Assembly (NCBI GenBank): GCA_009746045.1
Contig: RPFO01000065.1
Span: 2,470,484-2,534,483 of the forward strand
Source of the DNA: Mesostigma viride
Taxonomy: Eukaryota > Streptophyta > Mesostigmatophyceae > Mesostigmatales > Mesostigmataceae
Reading direction: 5' to 3'
Length of the DNA: 64,000 nt
Below the pieces are notes generated by a model that ran no database searches, was not told where the DNA came from, and worked only from the letters and a program-made list of their open reading frames with translations. Both the position numbers and the translations under genes were made by a program. Positions 1 through 11,662 of this stretch are shown here, one piece after another. Each line of letters starts with the position of its first letter. Position 1 is the first letter of the stretch.

Positions 1-806
1 ACGGGAGAGAGAGTGGATGCGGTGCTCAAACTGGGCTGGGACCACTAGGTCGTCCAGCAACATCTGAACGTAGTTCGTGACAGGTTTCCCTACCCGTTTG
101 GGAATGTCCTTGGGGCCAGGCCAGGTCAGAATGTGCCGCCCTGGCTGGCCAAGCCGCTGGGGGCCGGCCAGACCGAGGGTGGTGTCGACCTGGCTGGTGC
201 GTGCAAGGTGTCCTACAAATGCTATCCTACGCTGCCTAATCTCGTCCGAAACACGAGGCATGCCATGATACAAAGACTCTGATGACGGACGCTCGGAAAA
301 ACCTACATTAAGGACCTGCCGGAGCATCCTGTAAACTGTGCCGTCGAGCCGAGCTGCCAGTTTGGGTGGGAGGGTCCACGCCTCGGCGCCATACGTGAGC
401 ACCGTGAGGACGAGGACCTTGAAGAGCATGCGCTTGCGGTGCCCGTTAAGGCCCTTCGAGCGCCAGTAGGGTGTGAGCGAGCGGAGCTTGGCCCAGGCAA
501 GGCCGATGCGGGTGTCCACATCGTCGGCGGTGTCAGGAAGCCAGCTCCCCAACAGCTTGAAGCGGTCGCGGAACGGGACCTCCGTCCCGTCGAGCAGGCG
601 CGGCAGCGGTGGTTTACTGGATGCTCCTATCACCATCGCCTCAGTTTTGACACTAATCTCCAGCCCCACCGCCCGCGCCTCCAGGCCCAGGCAGTCCAGC
701 CAGGTCTGAATGTGCTCGGGGCTCTCGATGAGGGTGGTATCATCCGCATAAATCAGGTCGGCAAGGCGGTAACCAGGTCTAACCCCGCCGTGCTCTTTCA
801 CGTTAA
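1..806 (-). pseudogene. LINE reverse transcriptase fragment (YADD)
   Basis: Read on the minus strand, this is the palm-to-thumb part of a non-LTR retrotransposon reverse transcriptase. The catalytic motif IYADDTTL is encoded at about 733-756, followed by FKLLGSWLP, by VLTYGAEAWTL near 390, and by a GHLAR motif near the left edge. GHLAR with a following TxQV is characteristic of the C-terminal half of ORF2 in this element's relatives at 6.5 kb and 43.9 kb. The reading frame is mostly open but runs off the left edge, and no start is visible on the right. It is best read as a 5'-truncated LINE copy. The family resemblance is clear; the clade cannot be fixed without a phylogeny. Confidence 0.8.
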
Positions 807-814
807 GGAGATAT

Positions 815-2270
<1,456 letters not shown>

Positions 2271-2282
2271 TCATGGCCTTGA

Positions 2283-3296
2283 TATATATTAAAAATATAA
2301 TTACTTACAGCAGAGTGAAATCACTCAAACCAAAGCAAACACCCAGCTATAAACCTACATATATACAGAGCCATGTCAAAGCTGGATGACGACCTCACCC
2401 CCGCTCAGCAACAGCAGCGACGCGACCTGTGGCCGGAATACCTCCGCCATAAGCAGGACCCCCAGAAGCCCAAGGTGTACTGGAGGGGCGGGGACCTGAT
2501 GATCAACCACAAGATGTGGACGCCCCCAGCGGGCTAGAATAGCAATAGCCCTAGCTTGTAACCATTGGCGTCACTGCCGCTAAGGCAGCCATGCCTAGAA
2601 TGTTGCCTAGCTGTGCCAACACACCTAGTCACGTGCCGCCAACGCACGGTACACAACCAGCCATAGCCTTAGCCTAGTCCTAGTACAGCCATGCTACGCC
2701 CTGGCTATGTTCAGATTACTTGCCCACGCTCCTTGCTATGATATGCTCACATGGGTCTTATTGCACCCACAGTTTGCCGGATCGTTAGCCTGTCCTTTTA
2801 GCTAGCCGCGCCCGATTGCAGCTGTGGCATGCCTTTGGCATGAAGGAGACTGGGGGTCTCTGCCCTTTCTCTTGTAGTGCACACACAGGGATTAAAAGAA
2901 CTTCGGTGCTCCGTGACTCCCCAACGGGAGCACGAGTTTAATTAATTAATTAATTAATGTCAAAGCTCTATACTACGATAAGACCAATGGAAACGCCTAT
3001 TACGGGAGGAACCTAATAGCCTTGCATGCTGCACCGCAAAATCAGCCCGCGTACGGCGGAGCATGATGATATCAGCCATGGCCCGAGTCAGCGCCCGCCG
3101 ACAAGCGCTGACGCCAATATGACGTCCAGGTCCGCGCCGACCATGGGGCCCGCTGGCCCTCGTCCAGCCGGTCCTCCCGGAGCCGGCAACACTCCTTGAA
3201 GAAGGCGGAGGTCAGGGGCCCCATGGCCCCAAACTCCTCCAGGACAAAGGGCACCACACAATGGTGCCCGACGTCGCCGTAGGCCAGGAGCTATAA
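2283..3296 (-). pseudogene. REL-type LINE 3' end, interrupted by a retrotransposon insertion
   Basis: Minus-strand copy of the family also seen at 45,404-46,005. The coding remnant is at about 3,060-3,296 (FVLEEFGAMGPLTSAFFKE and ARTWTSYWRQRL). The 3' UTR runs from 3,050 down to 2,283, ending in an AT-rich stretch beside CTGTAAGTAATTA. The UTR is split by the 573-bp element at 2,384-2,956. The same UTR is uninterrupted at 45.40-45.55 kb, which shows the pre-insertion state. The 5' end is truncated at about 3,296 against a different repeat. Confidence 0.75.
2384..2956 (+). mobile_element. ORF1-only 'half-LINE' insertion with 11-bp target-site duplication
   Basis: A 573-bp insertion flanked by ATGTCAAAGCT at 2,373-2,383 and 2,957-2,967. 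It starts inside the C-terminal codons of an L1-ORF1-like protein (DDDLTPAQQQQRRDLWPEYL) with a stop near 2,537. About 370 bp of non-coding sequence follows, then an imperfect hairpin at 2,906-2,933 (GTGCTCC ... GGAGCAC), and the element ends in TTAA repeats. No ORF2 sequence lies between ORF1 and the 3' end, unlike a complete LINE. The duplication, 5' truncation and simple-repeat tail are hallmarks of target-primed reverse transcription. Confidence 0.85.
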
Positions 3297-3570
3297 TAAT
3301 ATAGTAATGCAATGCTCACACGGGGCATATTGCACCCACAGCCTGGGGATGCTGGATCGTCGACGGGTCCGATTGTGCACCTTACGTAGCTGCATGTGGC
3401 ATGCCTGCTGTGGCACGAGGGAACACAGCTAGGGGGGGCGCCAGGGTCTCTGCCAGGTGCCCTGCCCGCTGTGCACACTCAGGGATCAAAAGCACACTGG
3501 CGCCGCTCCGCGACTCCCCAACGGGAGCACGTGTTTTGAATTAATGAATGAATTAATCAATTAATTGCAG
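3297..3570 (+). mobile_element. Half-LINE 3' fragment
   Basis: This matches the non-coding 3' region of the element at 2,384-2,956: the ATGCTCACAnGGG and TTGCACCCACAG motifs, a TGTGGCATGCC block and a CACTCAGGGAT block. It ends in a divergent hairpin (about 3,502-3,530) and an AATTAATTAA-rich tail to about 3,568. No coding sequence remains. Confidence 0.7.
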
Positions 3571-4515
3571 GAGCAAGCTCCTGTCATGCACCCAACTCGG
3601 GCCCTCAATCGTAGCTGTGAACTACTACCAGAGCTGCGTGGGCTGCCACTGCCTTCCCCATTCACGGGACAAGGCGACACCCCCACCAGTCCTGTTCACC
3701 TTCAGCTCGGACCGGATGGAGGATAAGTGCCGGGCTGTTAATTCCTCTCTTGCCGCAAGCATGCAGTTGCACGGCCTCCCCTGGACGCTGGATGACGACA
3801 GCTGATGCCTGTTCAGCAGCAGCAACGCGACCTGGCAGTGGCCTCGATTACCTCCGCCACATGCAACAAGCAATTACTGTATAATGTCCCAATTGACAAT
3901 AAGACCCCAAATAAAGCCCAAGGTGTTCTGGATGGGGGGGCCCTGATAGTCAACAACCAGCTGTAAACGCCCCCCCGACGGGCTAGACAGCATGCAGCTA
4001 GACTAGCCACATTGTAGTCACACCCATGCCTGGATGATGTGCACAACCAATTGGGCACTCCTAGCCATGCATAGAGCCACGCCAAGATGCGGGGTAGAAC
4101 ACGTAGCAATGGGTTATGGGTGCATGCCTATATAGTCGATCCAACCAATACTGTAGCCAAAAGATATCCGACATGCAGCGTAGCTATATATGTGCCTCGA
4201 GCCTATAGATAGGCACTGCGCCTGTTTGTTTGCGTCAAAGTACATAGTACAATTGTATACTACTATGCAATGCTCACATGGGTCATATTGCACCCACAGC
4301 TATAGGGGATGCCGACTTGGTTTCGACGGGTCCGATCGCGGTCAGTTGTGCACCCGGCCTGCCGGCATGTGGCATGAGGCCTGAGGGAAGGGGATCGAGG
4401 GTCACTGCCCCCTGTTGTCAGCCGTGTGCACACTCAGGGATAATTCAAAGCACTCTGGTCAGTCTGGTGCTCTGTGACTCGATCCTCAACGGGAGCCGGC
4501 AATTAACCGGTAATT
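3571..4515 (+). mobile_element. Half-LINE copy, degenerate ORF1 end plus 3' region
   Basis: The ORF1 C-terminal nucleotide signature (CTGGACGCTGGATGACGAC, then CAGCAGCAACGCGACCTG) lies at about 3,780-3,835 but is interrupted by a stop. The familiar 3' block follows at 4,268-4,440 and a mutated hairpin at about 4,466-4,497, then AATTAA repeats. Between 3,850 and 4,250 I see only degraded repeat sequence. A short direct homologue of the 3' block recurs at 4,660-4,770. Confidence 0.6.
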
Positions 4516-4790
4516 AATGGTAATGCATGCCTATAGCCTAACCATCAGCCAACACTCAACAGACATGTCCGCGCCAGCCTATAGATCGAGCTCTATGCAT
4601 GTGTCTCGCCATGCAAGCACTGCCTGAACATTTGCTCGATCGCGTCTCCACAGTAATTAATGCATTGCTCATACGGGTCATATTGCACCCACAGGGGATG
4701 CCGGATAAATCGTTTCAGACGGGTCCTACTGTGCACGCTGTGGCATGCCCGGCTGTGGCATGAGGGACGGATGAGATGGTGACTCATGGT
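4516..4790 (+). repeat. Further fragment of the half-LINE 3' region
   Basis: The span 4,655-4,770 repeats the CATTGCTCATACGGGTCAT, TTGCACCCACAG and GTGGCATG blocks seen in the two preceding copies. It stops before the hairpin. The rest of the span has no recognisable gene. Confidence 0.5.
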
Positions 4791-4799
4791 GTCAAGGAC

Positions 4800-7105
4800 C
4801 TGCGCACCTGCCAGCAGAAGAATGACGGCAACTGGGGGCCTGGTTCTGGTGCAAGCGCCTCGGACACCCGGACGGCCTCGATCGATCGGCCGACCCCATC
4901 ACCACGATGTACCCGCGGCACCGGCCATGCAAGCGGCTCCGGCGCCCACCCGGCATGGGCCGCGGCCACTGCAGAGGTCTTGGGGACAGCTGCGCCGCCC
5001 CCGCCAGGCCTAGGCGCTACAGTATGTACCAGCCGCCGCCGCCCGGCCGCCAGGCCACCCTGGCAGGCGGCCCAGCTGGGCCCCCGGTCCCGCCCACGGG
5101 TCAGCGGCGGACTAGTACCTACAGTACTACCTACAGTACTATACTGTACATGTAGTTCCCCCGCTGACCGGCCCGCTCGGCGACCCATCAGACAGCGGCC
5201 TCCTTTCACCTTCCGCGAGATCACGGAGCCGGCGGCCCCAGCGCCTGCGTTACGATGCAGCCACCTGACTGGCTCCGACGATCGAGCCTGATTCCGGCAT
5301 GCAGGCTGCTGTCGTGAAACTCGCCGCCGAGTTTGAGGACACTGGTGACAGTCATGCAGGCCTCTTCCGGGACATCTGCAATCGCATTCTGCTGCCGTCG
5401 CAACCGGCGCCCCCAGCCCGGCCTGGCAGCACAGGTTTCGCACGATGCTCACACAAAAACAAGGATGGGTCACCCGCTGACCGGCCCGCGGCAGCCGGCA
5501 ACTAGTCAGAGGGGTCAGGGTGTGCGTGCATCCAAAGTGCCCCCCTCAAGCTGCTCATGCGCCTCATTCTAGCTGAACCCGGCCTGCGCACTGGCAGCCC
5601 TGGACGGCCACCTAGCTCAGCGAGACTCAGCTCGGCTGATTCCGTCCATGCAGGTCACAACACAGTACAAGCGCTCTTCGCTATACTCGCCGCCTCGTGG
5701 AAGAACTGCACCGCGTCCGGCCAGCCTGGTGAGTCCCCTCTGCACCTTGTGCTGGTGGCAAAGCCTTCGATTCGGTTTTCTGGTCTGCGCTGTGGGACAT
5801 CCTCGCTCTGTTCCGGATCCCCCTAGCTCCCCCTTCTTGCTGTCGTCCGCAACCTGTATGAAGGGTCCACCAGGTTGTCGGTGCGCACTTCCTACAGGAC
5901 CACGCCACCATGCATGCCCGGCCAGAAGGGCCGGTGTGTGGCAGGGCTGCGTGCATGCTCTCGCCATACCTAGGTTCATTATTGTTGTGGTCGAGTACGT
6001 AATTATTCAGGCGCGCAAGCGGTTTGCTCGCATTGTGGGTAGGGAACCAGGGGTGCAGGTCGCCAACCACTTCTGGCATGGCGGGGAGGAAACGGTCAGA
6101 TTCCGGGCTAGCGGACATCATTTATGCAGACGACACCGCCCTCTTCGAGGACACTGAGTGAGCACGTGCAGTCTGACGTGGCTTGACTGCATGCCTCGCA
6201 ATCGAGGCCCGAGTTGTGGGGCTCGAGGCCATCAGCAAGCAAGAAGACTGAGGCTCTGCATGGCGATTGGGCTCACTCAGCCACCGCCCAACCTCTTTCT
6301 CCTTGATGGCTCTGGAGTCCTGTATCGGGACCGCATCAAGTTGCTGGGTAGCTTACTCCCCAGCTGCGAGGCCAATGTGGACCACCGTATCTCCCTCGAT
6401 CTATCGCCTGGCACGCTTTACGCCATCTGACAGTACAGGGCCCTGTGCCGCGCAAGAACCTGGGCAAGCTAGAGAAGCAGGACCTGTTTAAGGTCCTGGT
6501 CCTCCCTGTTCTTACGTACGGGGCCGAGACATGGACTCTCACCGCCGACCTTGCCAACAGGCTGGACGGCGCGGTCACCAACATGCATGCTGCGGTCAAT
6601 TTTCTGTGTACATAAGATATGCTGGCAGCTCACGCCCGCAATTACAAGGATCGAGGACTTGTATCTCGGCATGCCATATTCTTCACCAGCACCATTAAGC
6701 AGCGGCGCCTGCAGCTAGTAGGGCACTTAGCTCGCACCAACCAGGTAGACACCTCACGTGGCGCCCCTACATAGAGCTGCACGGGGCTGCGCTCCGCTCA
6801 GCCGGGCCGGCACCTCCTCACCTACATAGGCCGGGCCCAGCCAGGTTAGACGCCGCAAGGCCCGCACCTTCAAAGAGCAGGTCGTAGAGGACATGGGGGG
6901 CCTAGGCCTCTCCGTGATTTGGAAAAAGATGATGGACGAGGCCCATGTCATAGAGGACAACAACCCCCCTGCAGTGGGGAAGCAGCGTGTATGCAAACGC
7001 GGGAAGCATGCTCGACAAGACCCCTATGTAGGGTCGCCGGCACCATAGATATAGTCTGAGTAGGATCGTTTTTGTAGATAGGCTCTTAGACCGGTAGGAT
7101 TGAGT
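4800..7105 (+). pseudogene. LINE ORF2 (reverse transcriptase) pseudogene
   Basis: Plus-strand relics of a LINE ORF2 in order: a pre-RT segment around 5,300-5,400, HNTVQALFAILAASWK near 5,660, RTSYR and GVWQGC near 5,880-5,950, the active-site motif DIIYADDTALFEDTE at about 6,110-6,155, KLLGSLLPS near 6,340, FKVLVLPVLTYGAETWTL near 6,490, the QLVGHLARTNQV block at 6,712-6,750, and a KxRTFKEQ...[13 protein letters not shown] block at 6,865-6,930. Stops and frame changes break it throughout. The C-terminal block is nearly identical to the better preserved one at 43.9-44.3 kb. Confidence 0.8.
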
Positions 7106-7695
7106 GTACCCATCCATCCATCCATCCACCCACCCACCCACCCACCCACCCACCCACCCACCCACCCACCCACCCACCCACCCACCCACCCACCCACCCA
7201 CCCACCCACCCACCCACCCACCCACCCACCCACCCACCCACCCACCCACCCACCCACCCACCCACCCACCCACCCACCCACCCGCCCGCCCACCCACCCA
7301 CCCACCCACCCACCCACCGCCACCCACCCACCCACCCACCCACCCACCCACCCACCCACCCACCCACCCACCCACCCACCCACCCACCCACCCACCCACC
7401 CACCCACCCACCCACCCACCCACCCACCCACCCACCCACCCACCCACCCACCCACCCACCCACCCACCCACCCACCCACCCACCCACCCACCCACCCACC
7501 CACCCACCCACCCACCCACCCACCCACCCACCCACCCACCCACCCACCCACCCACCCACCCACCCACCCACCCACCCATCCATCCATCCATCCATCCATC
7601 CATCCATCCATCCATCCATCCATCCATCCATCCATCCATCCATCCATCCATCCATCCATCCATCCATCCATCCATCCATCCATCCATCCATCAAT
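7106..7695 (+). repeat. Expanded (CATC)n/(CACC)n array in a LINE 3' UTR
   Basis: About 590 bp of tetranucleotide repeat: a few CATC units, about 450 bp of CACC with rare interruptions (CGCC, a slip near 7,318), then about 115 bp of CATC. It sits between the ORF2 relic and the LINE's terminal hairpin, exactly where the copy at 44.41 kb has only four CATC units. Long open frames through this array are low-complexity artefacts. Confidence 0.9.
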
Positions 7696-7699
7696 CCAT

Positions 7700-7760
7700 C
7701 GGGGTTAATGCTCCGTGACTCCCCAACGGGAGCACGAGTTTAATTAATGAAATAATTCAT
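7700..7760 (+). other. LINE 3'-terminal hairpin and TTAA tail
   Basis: GGGGTTAATGCTCCGTGACT leads into CCCCAACGGGAGCAC, then GAGTTTAATTAATG. The inverted segments TGCTCC and GGAGCA can pair around a roughly 14-nt loop. The same terminus ends every ORF2-bearing and ORF1-only copy in this window (2,906; 3,502; 4,466; 20,195 reverse; 21,354 reverse; 22,724; 25,177; 44,434). Its retention suggests it is the RNA feature recognised by the reverse transcriptase; that role is inferred. Confidence 0.7.
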
Positions 7761-7825
7761 GAGGGACGGGGGTGGTCTCTTCCCCCTTTCCGCTGTGCAC
7801 ACTCAGGGATTAACTAAATAAAAAT

Positions 7826-7897
7826 AAACAGGTGCTCCCATTGGGGAGTCACGGAGCACTCCGGTGCTCCGTGACTCCCCAATGGGAGCACCTGTTT
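7826..7897. repeat. Near-perfect palindrome made of two LINE 3' termini
   Basis: Two copies of the LINE terminal hairpin sequence lie in opposite orientation, with 34-bp arms (7,826-7,859 and 7,864-7,897) and a 4-nt spacer. The arms begin AAACAGGTGCTCCCATTGGG. A TTAATTAATTAATGG tail follows on the right, and AAATAAAAATAAACA lies on the left. Confidence 0.85.
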
Positions 7898-7905
7898 GTT
7901 TAATT

Positions 7906-8628
7906 AATTAATGGCATGCCAATCTAAACAGCTAGCTATTTAAGTTACCATAAAGCTGAGCGAATGTCATTCCAAGAAGTGCTATAGTGCCTACTAAGCT
8001 ATCCCATTTCACGCCGGCCGGACGTGTCAAATGATATAAAGTTTCCAAAATGGGGTAAAAAAGGCTAAATAACTACAAAAATTTAGAATGAATTATGATA
8101 TTGGTGTTCTATAATTTGTCTCACTTAAAATGCTGCCAGCGCTGGCTGACGTGCCGGCCGGCAGCATGCATGTGCACACGCCCAGGCTACGCTCGAAGCT
8201 AGCTGGGATATACGTATGTTGAATTACATGATCTCTTCCGAGCCGAAGATCACTTCCAAGTGACCTGCGCATAAACTTAGCTAACGTGCATGTGACCAGG
8301 GTACGTCTGGACAGCCAGCCCTTCCCTATACTTGACAGATTAATTACATCTCATGAGCTCTCAGGCATATGCATGCGCGGGAAATTTTGTCTCATTTACG
8401 TCACTAGTTGATATGCCGCACGCATGAATGGAGTATGCTGCAACATACCAACAAGCCCTGCTGGGTGGAGAGGTTGCGGGACCATCGGCATGCCTTCAGG
8501 GGTTATTATATGTGGTGCAACTGCCCGTCTAGACTCCAACGGATGCGCGCGCGAGAGTACATGAGCAAGTGCTCCATCTGCAGGCCTACACCAGCGACTG
8601 TGGGGCCGCAAGCTCTGAGCAGCTGCCC
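7906..8628. other. Intergenic stretch, no gene seen
   Basis: AT-richer than its surroundings, with short GCATGC-rich patches. No conserved coding motif, RNA gene or long repeat was recognised. Confidence 0.5.
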
Positions 8629-8859
8629 CTAGAACGGCACGTGTTGGCCCACGGTGCAACCGGGATGGCTCATGTCCTCCTCGCCGCAGCACTGCCAGTA
8701 GAGGCTGAGCTGGCCGTTCACCCCCGTGCGCACATCCGACGTGTATGCCTTGGCCGCGTTGATGACATTGATCAGCTTGCCCGACGTCTCGCCCCCGTAC
8801 TCCGCCGGGTGGTACCTACATCCACCCGCAGCCGTGGTGGGGTCGTACTCCAGCTTACA
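8629..8859 (-). CDS. Terminal exon of an unidentified gene with a Cys/His cluster
   Basis: A 76-codon open exon on the minus strand. It is preceded by a good acceptor (TGTACCCCAG at 8,860-8,869 read in reverse) and ends in TAG. Its residues include GGCRYHPAEY, then YWQCCGEEDMSHPGCTVGQH at the very C-terminus. The C..YHP...W.CC....GC...H spacing looks like a zinc-binding cluster that I associate with C-terminal Cys/His modules in eukaryotic proteins, but I cannot name the family with confidence. Upstream exons should lie between 8,900 and 10,000 on the minus strand; no convincing one was found, so this may be a remnant or gene end. Confidence 0.5.
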   Translation of the reverse strand, partial: CKLEYDPTTAAGGCRYHPAEYGGETSGKLINVINAAKAYTSDVRTGVNGQLSLYWQCCGEEDMSHPGCTVGQHVPF

Positions 8860-10076
8860 CTGGGGTACAGAAGGAGAAATTGCCAGGAAATACAGATCCA
8901 ATATGAGCAAGCTTCCGGTTAAAAAGATTTGTCTGTGGCGGAGAATGGACAAAGGGGCATTCCTCTCGAGACAAAACGAAGCAATCCCATGCCTTCTAAA
9001 AGCTCTTCTCCAAGCCGCCGCGCTGGCTGCCCATGCCAGTGCCCAATACCTACCCTGCCGCAGATGCGCTTGGCAACTCTCGCTCCTTGGTTTGTTCCCC
9101 GACAAGGGTCTCCCGCGCTGGTTGATCCGGAAACTTCCGCTAAAACAGTGCGCCGGGGCAAAGCTTTACGGTTGCAAGCTTTGCGCCACGGCACCGCAGG
9201 ATTGAACCATGTACGCACGCTCTGCTGCAGAACGGCCACCCCACTAGAAAAAGCATGTGCGGTAATTGCTGGCATTTTAACAGCTCACGCTAGTAGACGT
9301 CGGACGTGTGTTGGTTACAGGGTGAATCATGAGGCTCTCACGAAGCCGTAACTCTACCCACTTGTACTGGCCACAAGGTGGATGTTTGTCTTTGGGGGTT
9401 TCGTGCCTAGATCACGTAGATATTGTCAAGTCATGCCTCCTCTTGACCAGGCAACGTCAGTTCGCAGCTGTGCCTGGGGCGCTGCGATGCCAGGCCTGCG
9501 ATAGTTGCCTTTCAAGACACCTACCTGTAAACAGGGTGCAGATGTACATAGCATATCGAACTTGCGCTTGGCAAGTCCAATGCGCGTGGCACGCAAGCCT
9601 TTCCCCAAAGGATTACTCATGCACGTGAGAGACTCGGAGAGAGCATGATGCAAATTATCGCTGACCGAGATCACGTGCCCAAGGAGACCCAAAGCATGCG
9701 TGGCACGCAGGAGTATCCAGTGCCACCAGATCACGGTCGCATGGACCATGGCATGCCGCGCGTTTCGCGCGGTAGTAGGTAACTGGCTGCCTACTCGGTC
9801 AGGGTACGGCGCAAAGCACTCTACGTGGCGCGCGCACGTGCAGCTGGGATCAGAGGAGGAGTTAGCCTGCCACGCGTCGCTCGAGTAGGATTGCAGTTCC
9901 TTTCCCGGCCATGGAAGCTTTGTCATTTGCTCACACGCTTACGAAGTGAAGCAATTACCTGCTTGGGGAGGTTGGAAAAGCTGATACGTGAGAGTACCCC
10001 CCTACGTTTTGCTAAACATCCCAAATAAGCTATGGGTTTGGATTACATTTCAATTTGGGGCTATTGAGTATTCGAC
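8860..10076. other. Region between two divergent genes, no exon recognised
   Basis: This lies between the minus-strand terminal exon and the plus-strand LYC1-like start. Several frames are open for 100-160 codons, but none shows a conserved motif. It should hold the 5' exons of the minus-strand gene and the LYC1-like promoter; neither could be placed. Confidence 0.4.
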
Positions 10077-11497
10077 ATGCGTTTAGGAAAAGCCCTGGAT
10101 AATGAGACCAGGGTAGCCTGCCGAAAGCTCCACAGAGTGGAGTGGGGGAAAACTCTTACGCTTGAACAATACTTGGAGAGAGAAGACCGTCTGGCTTCGC
10201 ATCCATGGTCACAAAAGGCTTTAACCAGCTGGGTGCTTACTGGTGCGGCAAACATGCCCCTGTTCTCGCGTGCTTTTGTACCAACCGTTTGCCCGGACTT
10301 TCATTTCTTTACTCCTTCTTGTATACACTTGCGTTAAGACGATGTTAGAATAAGGTGGTGTTTCTACAAAAACTCATCGCTTCTGCTGACGGAGCATTTG
10401 CAATGATTATATGCCCGGCGGTGCGTTTGTCTTGCCAGGAAGTGACGGGGAGTTGTTATCACAACTGGAAACGTACCGCATGGTTAGTATGTTCGTTACT
10501 ACTGCGCGTGTGTGTTATAATCGCATGAAGTCGTGGATCTACATGTGCCCTCGGAGCTGGCTCCGTCGAACACTTTGCAAAATTTCTTATGGTCCCCTGC
10601 GTCTGCGGGTTGCTGATCCAGATACACTCCTGAAGGATTCGTGCATGCAACTAGAAAATTTCGCTAAATGCCCAAGATGGCTGGGTCGTGCGGGCCGTCT
10701 TTTGTCAAGAAAAGCGAGCATAGGCGATGCTTGATGCCAATATCCTGTATTTGCAGGAAACTCCGTTTGACACACATCCAGAATGGACCTGCCGCAGGGC
10801 ATGTGAGCCACCCACCAGGTCTGAGGGGGGCACGCCCACCGGGACTCACTGGGATACTGGGGGGAAGAGGGAAACGCATGGCCTTCGTGCTCAGCAGCTC
10901 TGGTTAATGCCTCCATCATGCCCTACTGCTCTCCTCCCTGCACGTTGTAATGTCATCCTCAGGAGGCCACCTGTCCCGGCCACGACCGCACGACCGCGTT
11001 CGGCATCGCCAGCGTGTTCACGGAGGAGAAGCACCGAGGTAGGGCGCGTGTCCCAGTGTGTGCGTGGCCCAGTGTGGGAGATGTCACGCGTGGCCCAGTG
11101 TGGGAGATGTCGCGCGTGTCCCAGTGTGGGAGATGTCGCGCGTGTCCCAGTGTGGGAGATGTCGCGCGTGGCCCAGTGTGCGGAATTTTGTACCATATAG
11201 CAGCATGTTTTTTATAATTGGGACTCTTTAAGTACCTTATGACCCGGGGAGAGGCTGGGGAGCATGGAAGGGAGAATGCCAGCTGCTTGGCCGCACGGGT
11301 GCAATGGAGCCATGGTGTTGCCGCATGGCTATGGTATAGGTATAGGTATAGGTATAGGTATAGGTATAGGTATAGGTATAGGTATAGGTATAGGTATAGG
11401 TATAGGTATAGGTATAGGTATAGGTATAGGTATAGGTAAACGTATATGTATGCGCATACGTAATGTAAATACGTATGCGCACACATATACGTATACA

Positions 11498-11533
<36 letters not shown>

Positions 11534-11606
11534 CATATGTATAAATTGTATGTGTATATGTATGTGTATATGTATATGTATATATGTGTATATGTATATG
11601 TATATC

Positions 11607-11662
<56 letters not shown>

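Noticed and set aside
7086-7718. THPP and GGWV/DGWM repeat proteins, also at 20.2-20.9 kb and 40.6-41.4 kb
   Set aside because: Tetranucleotide arrays open in several frames on both strands; no initiation context or unique sequence.
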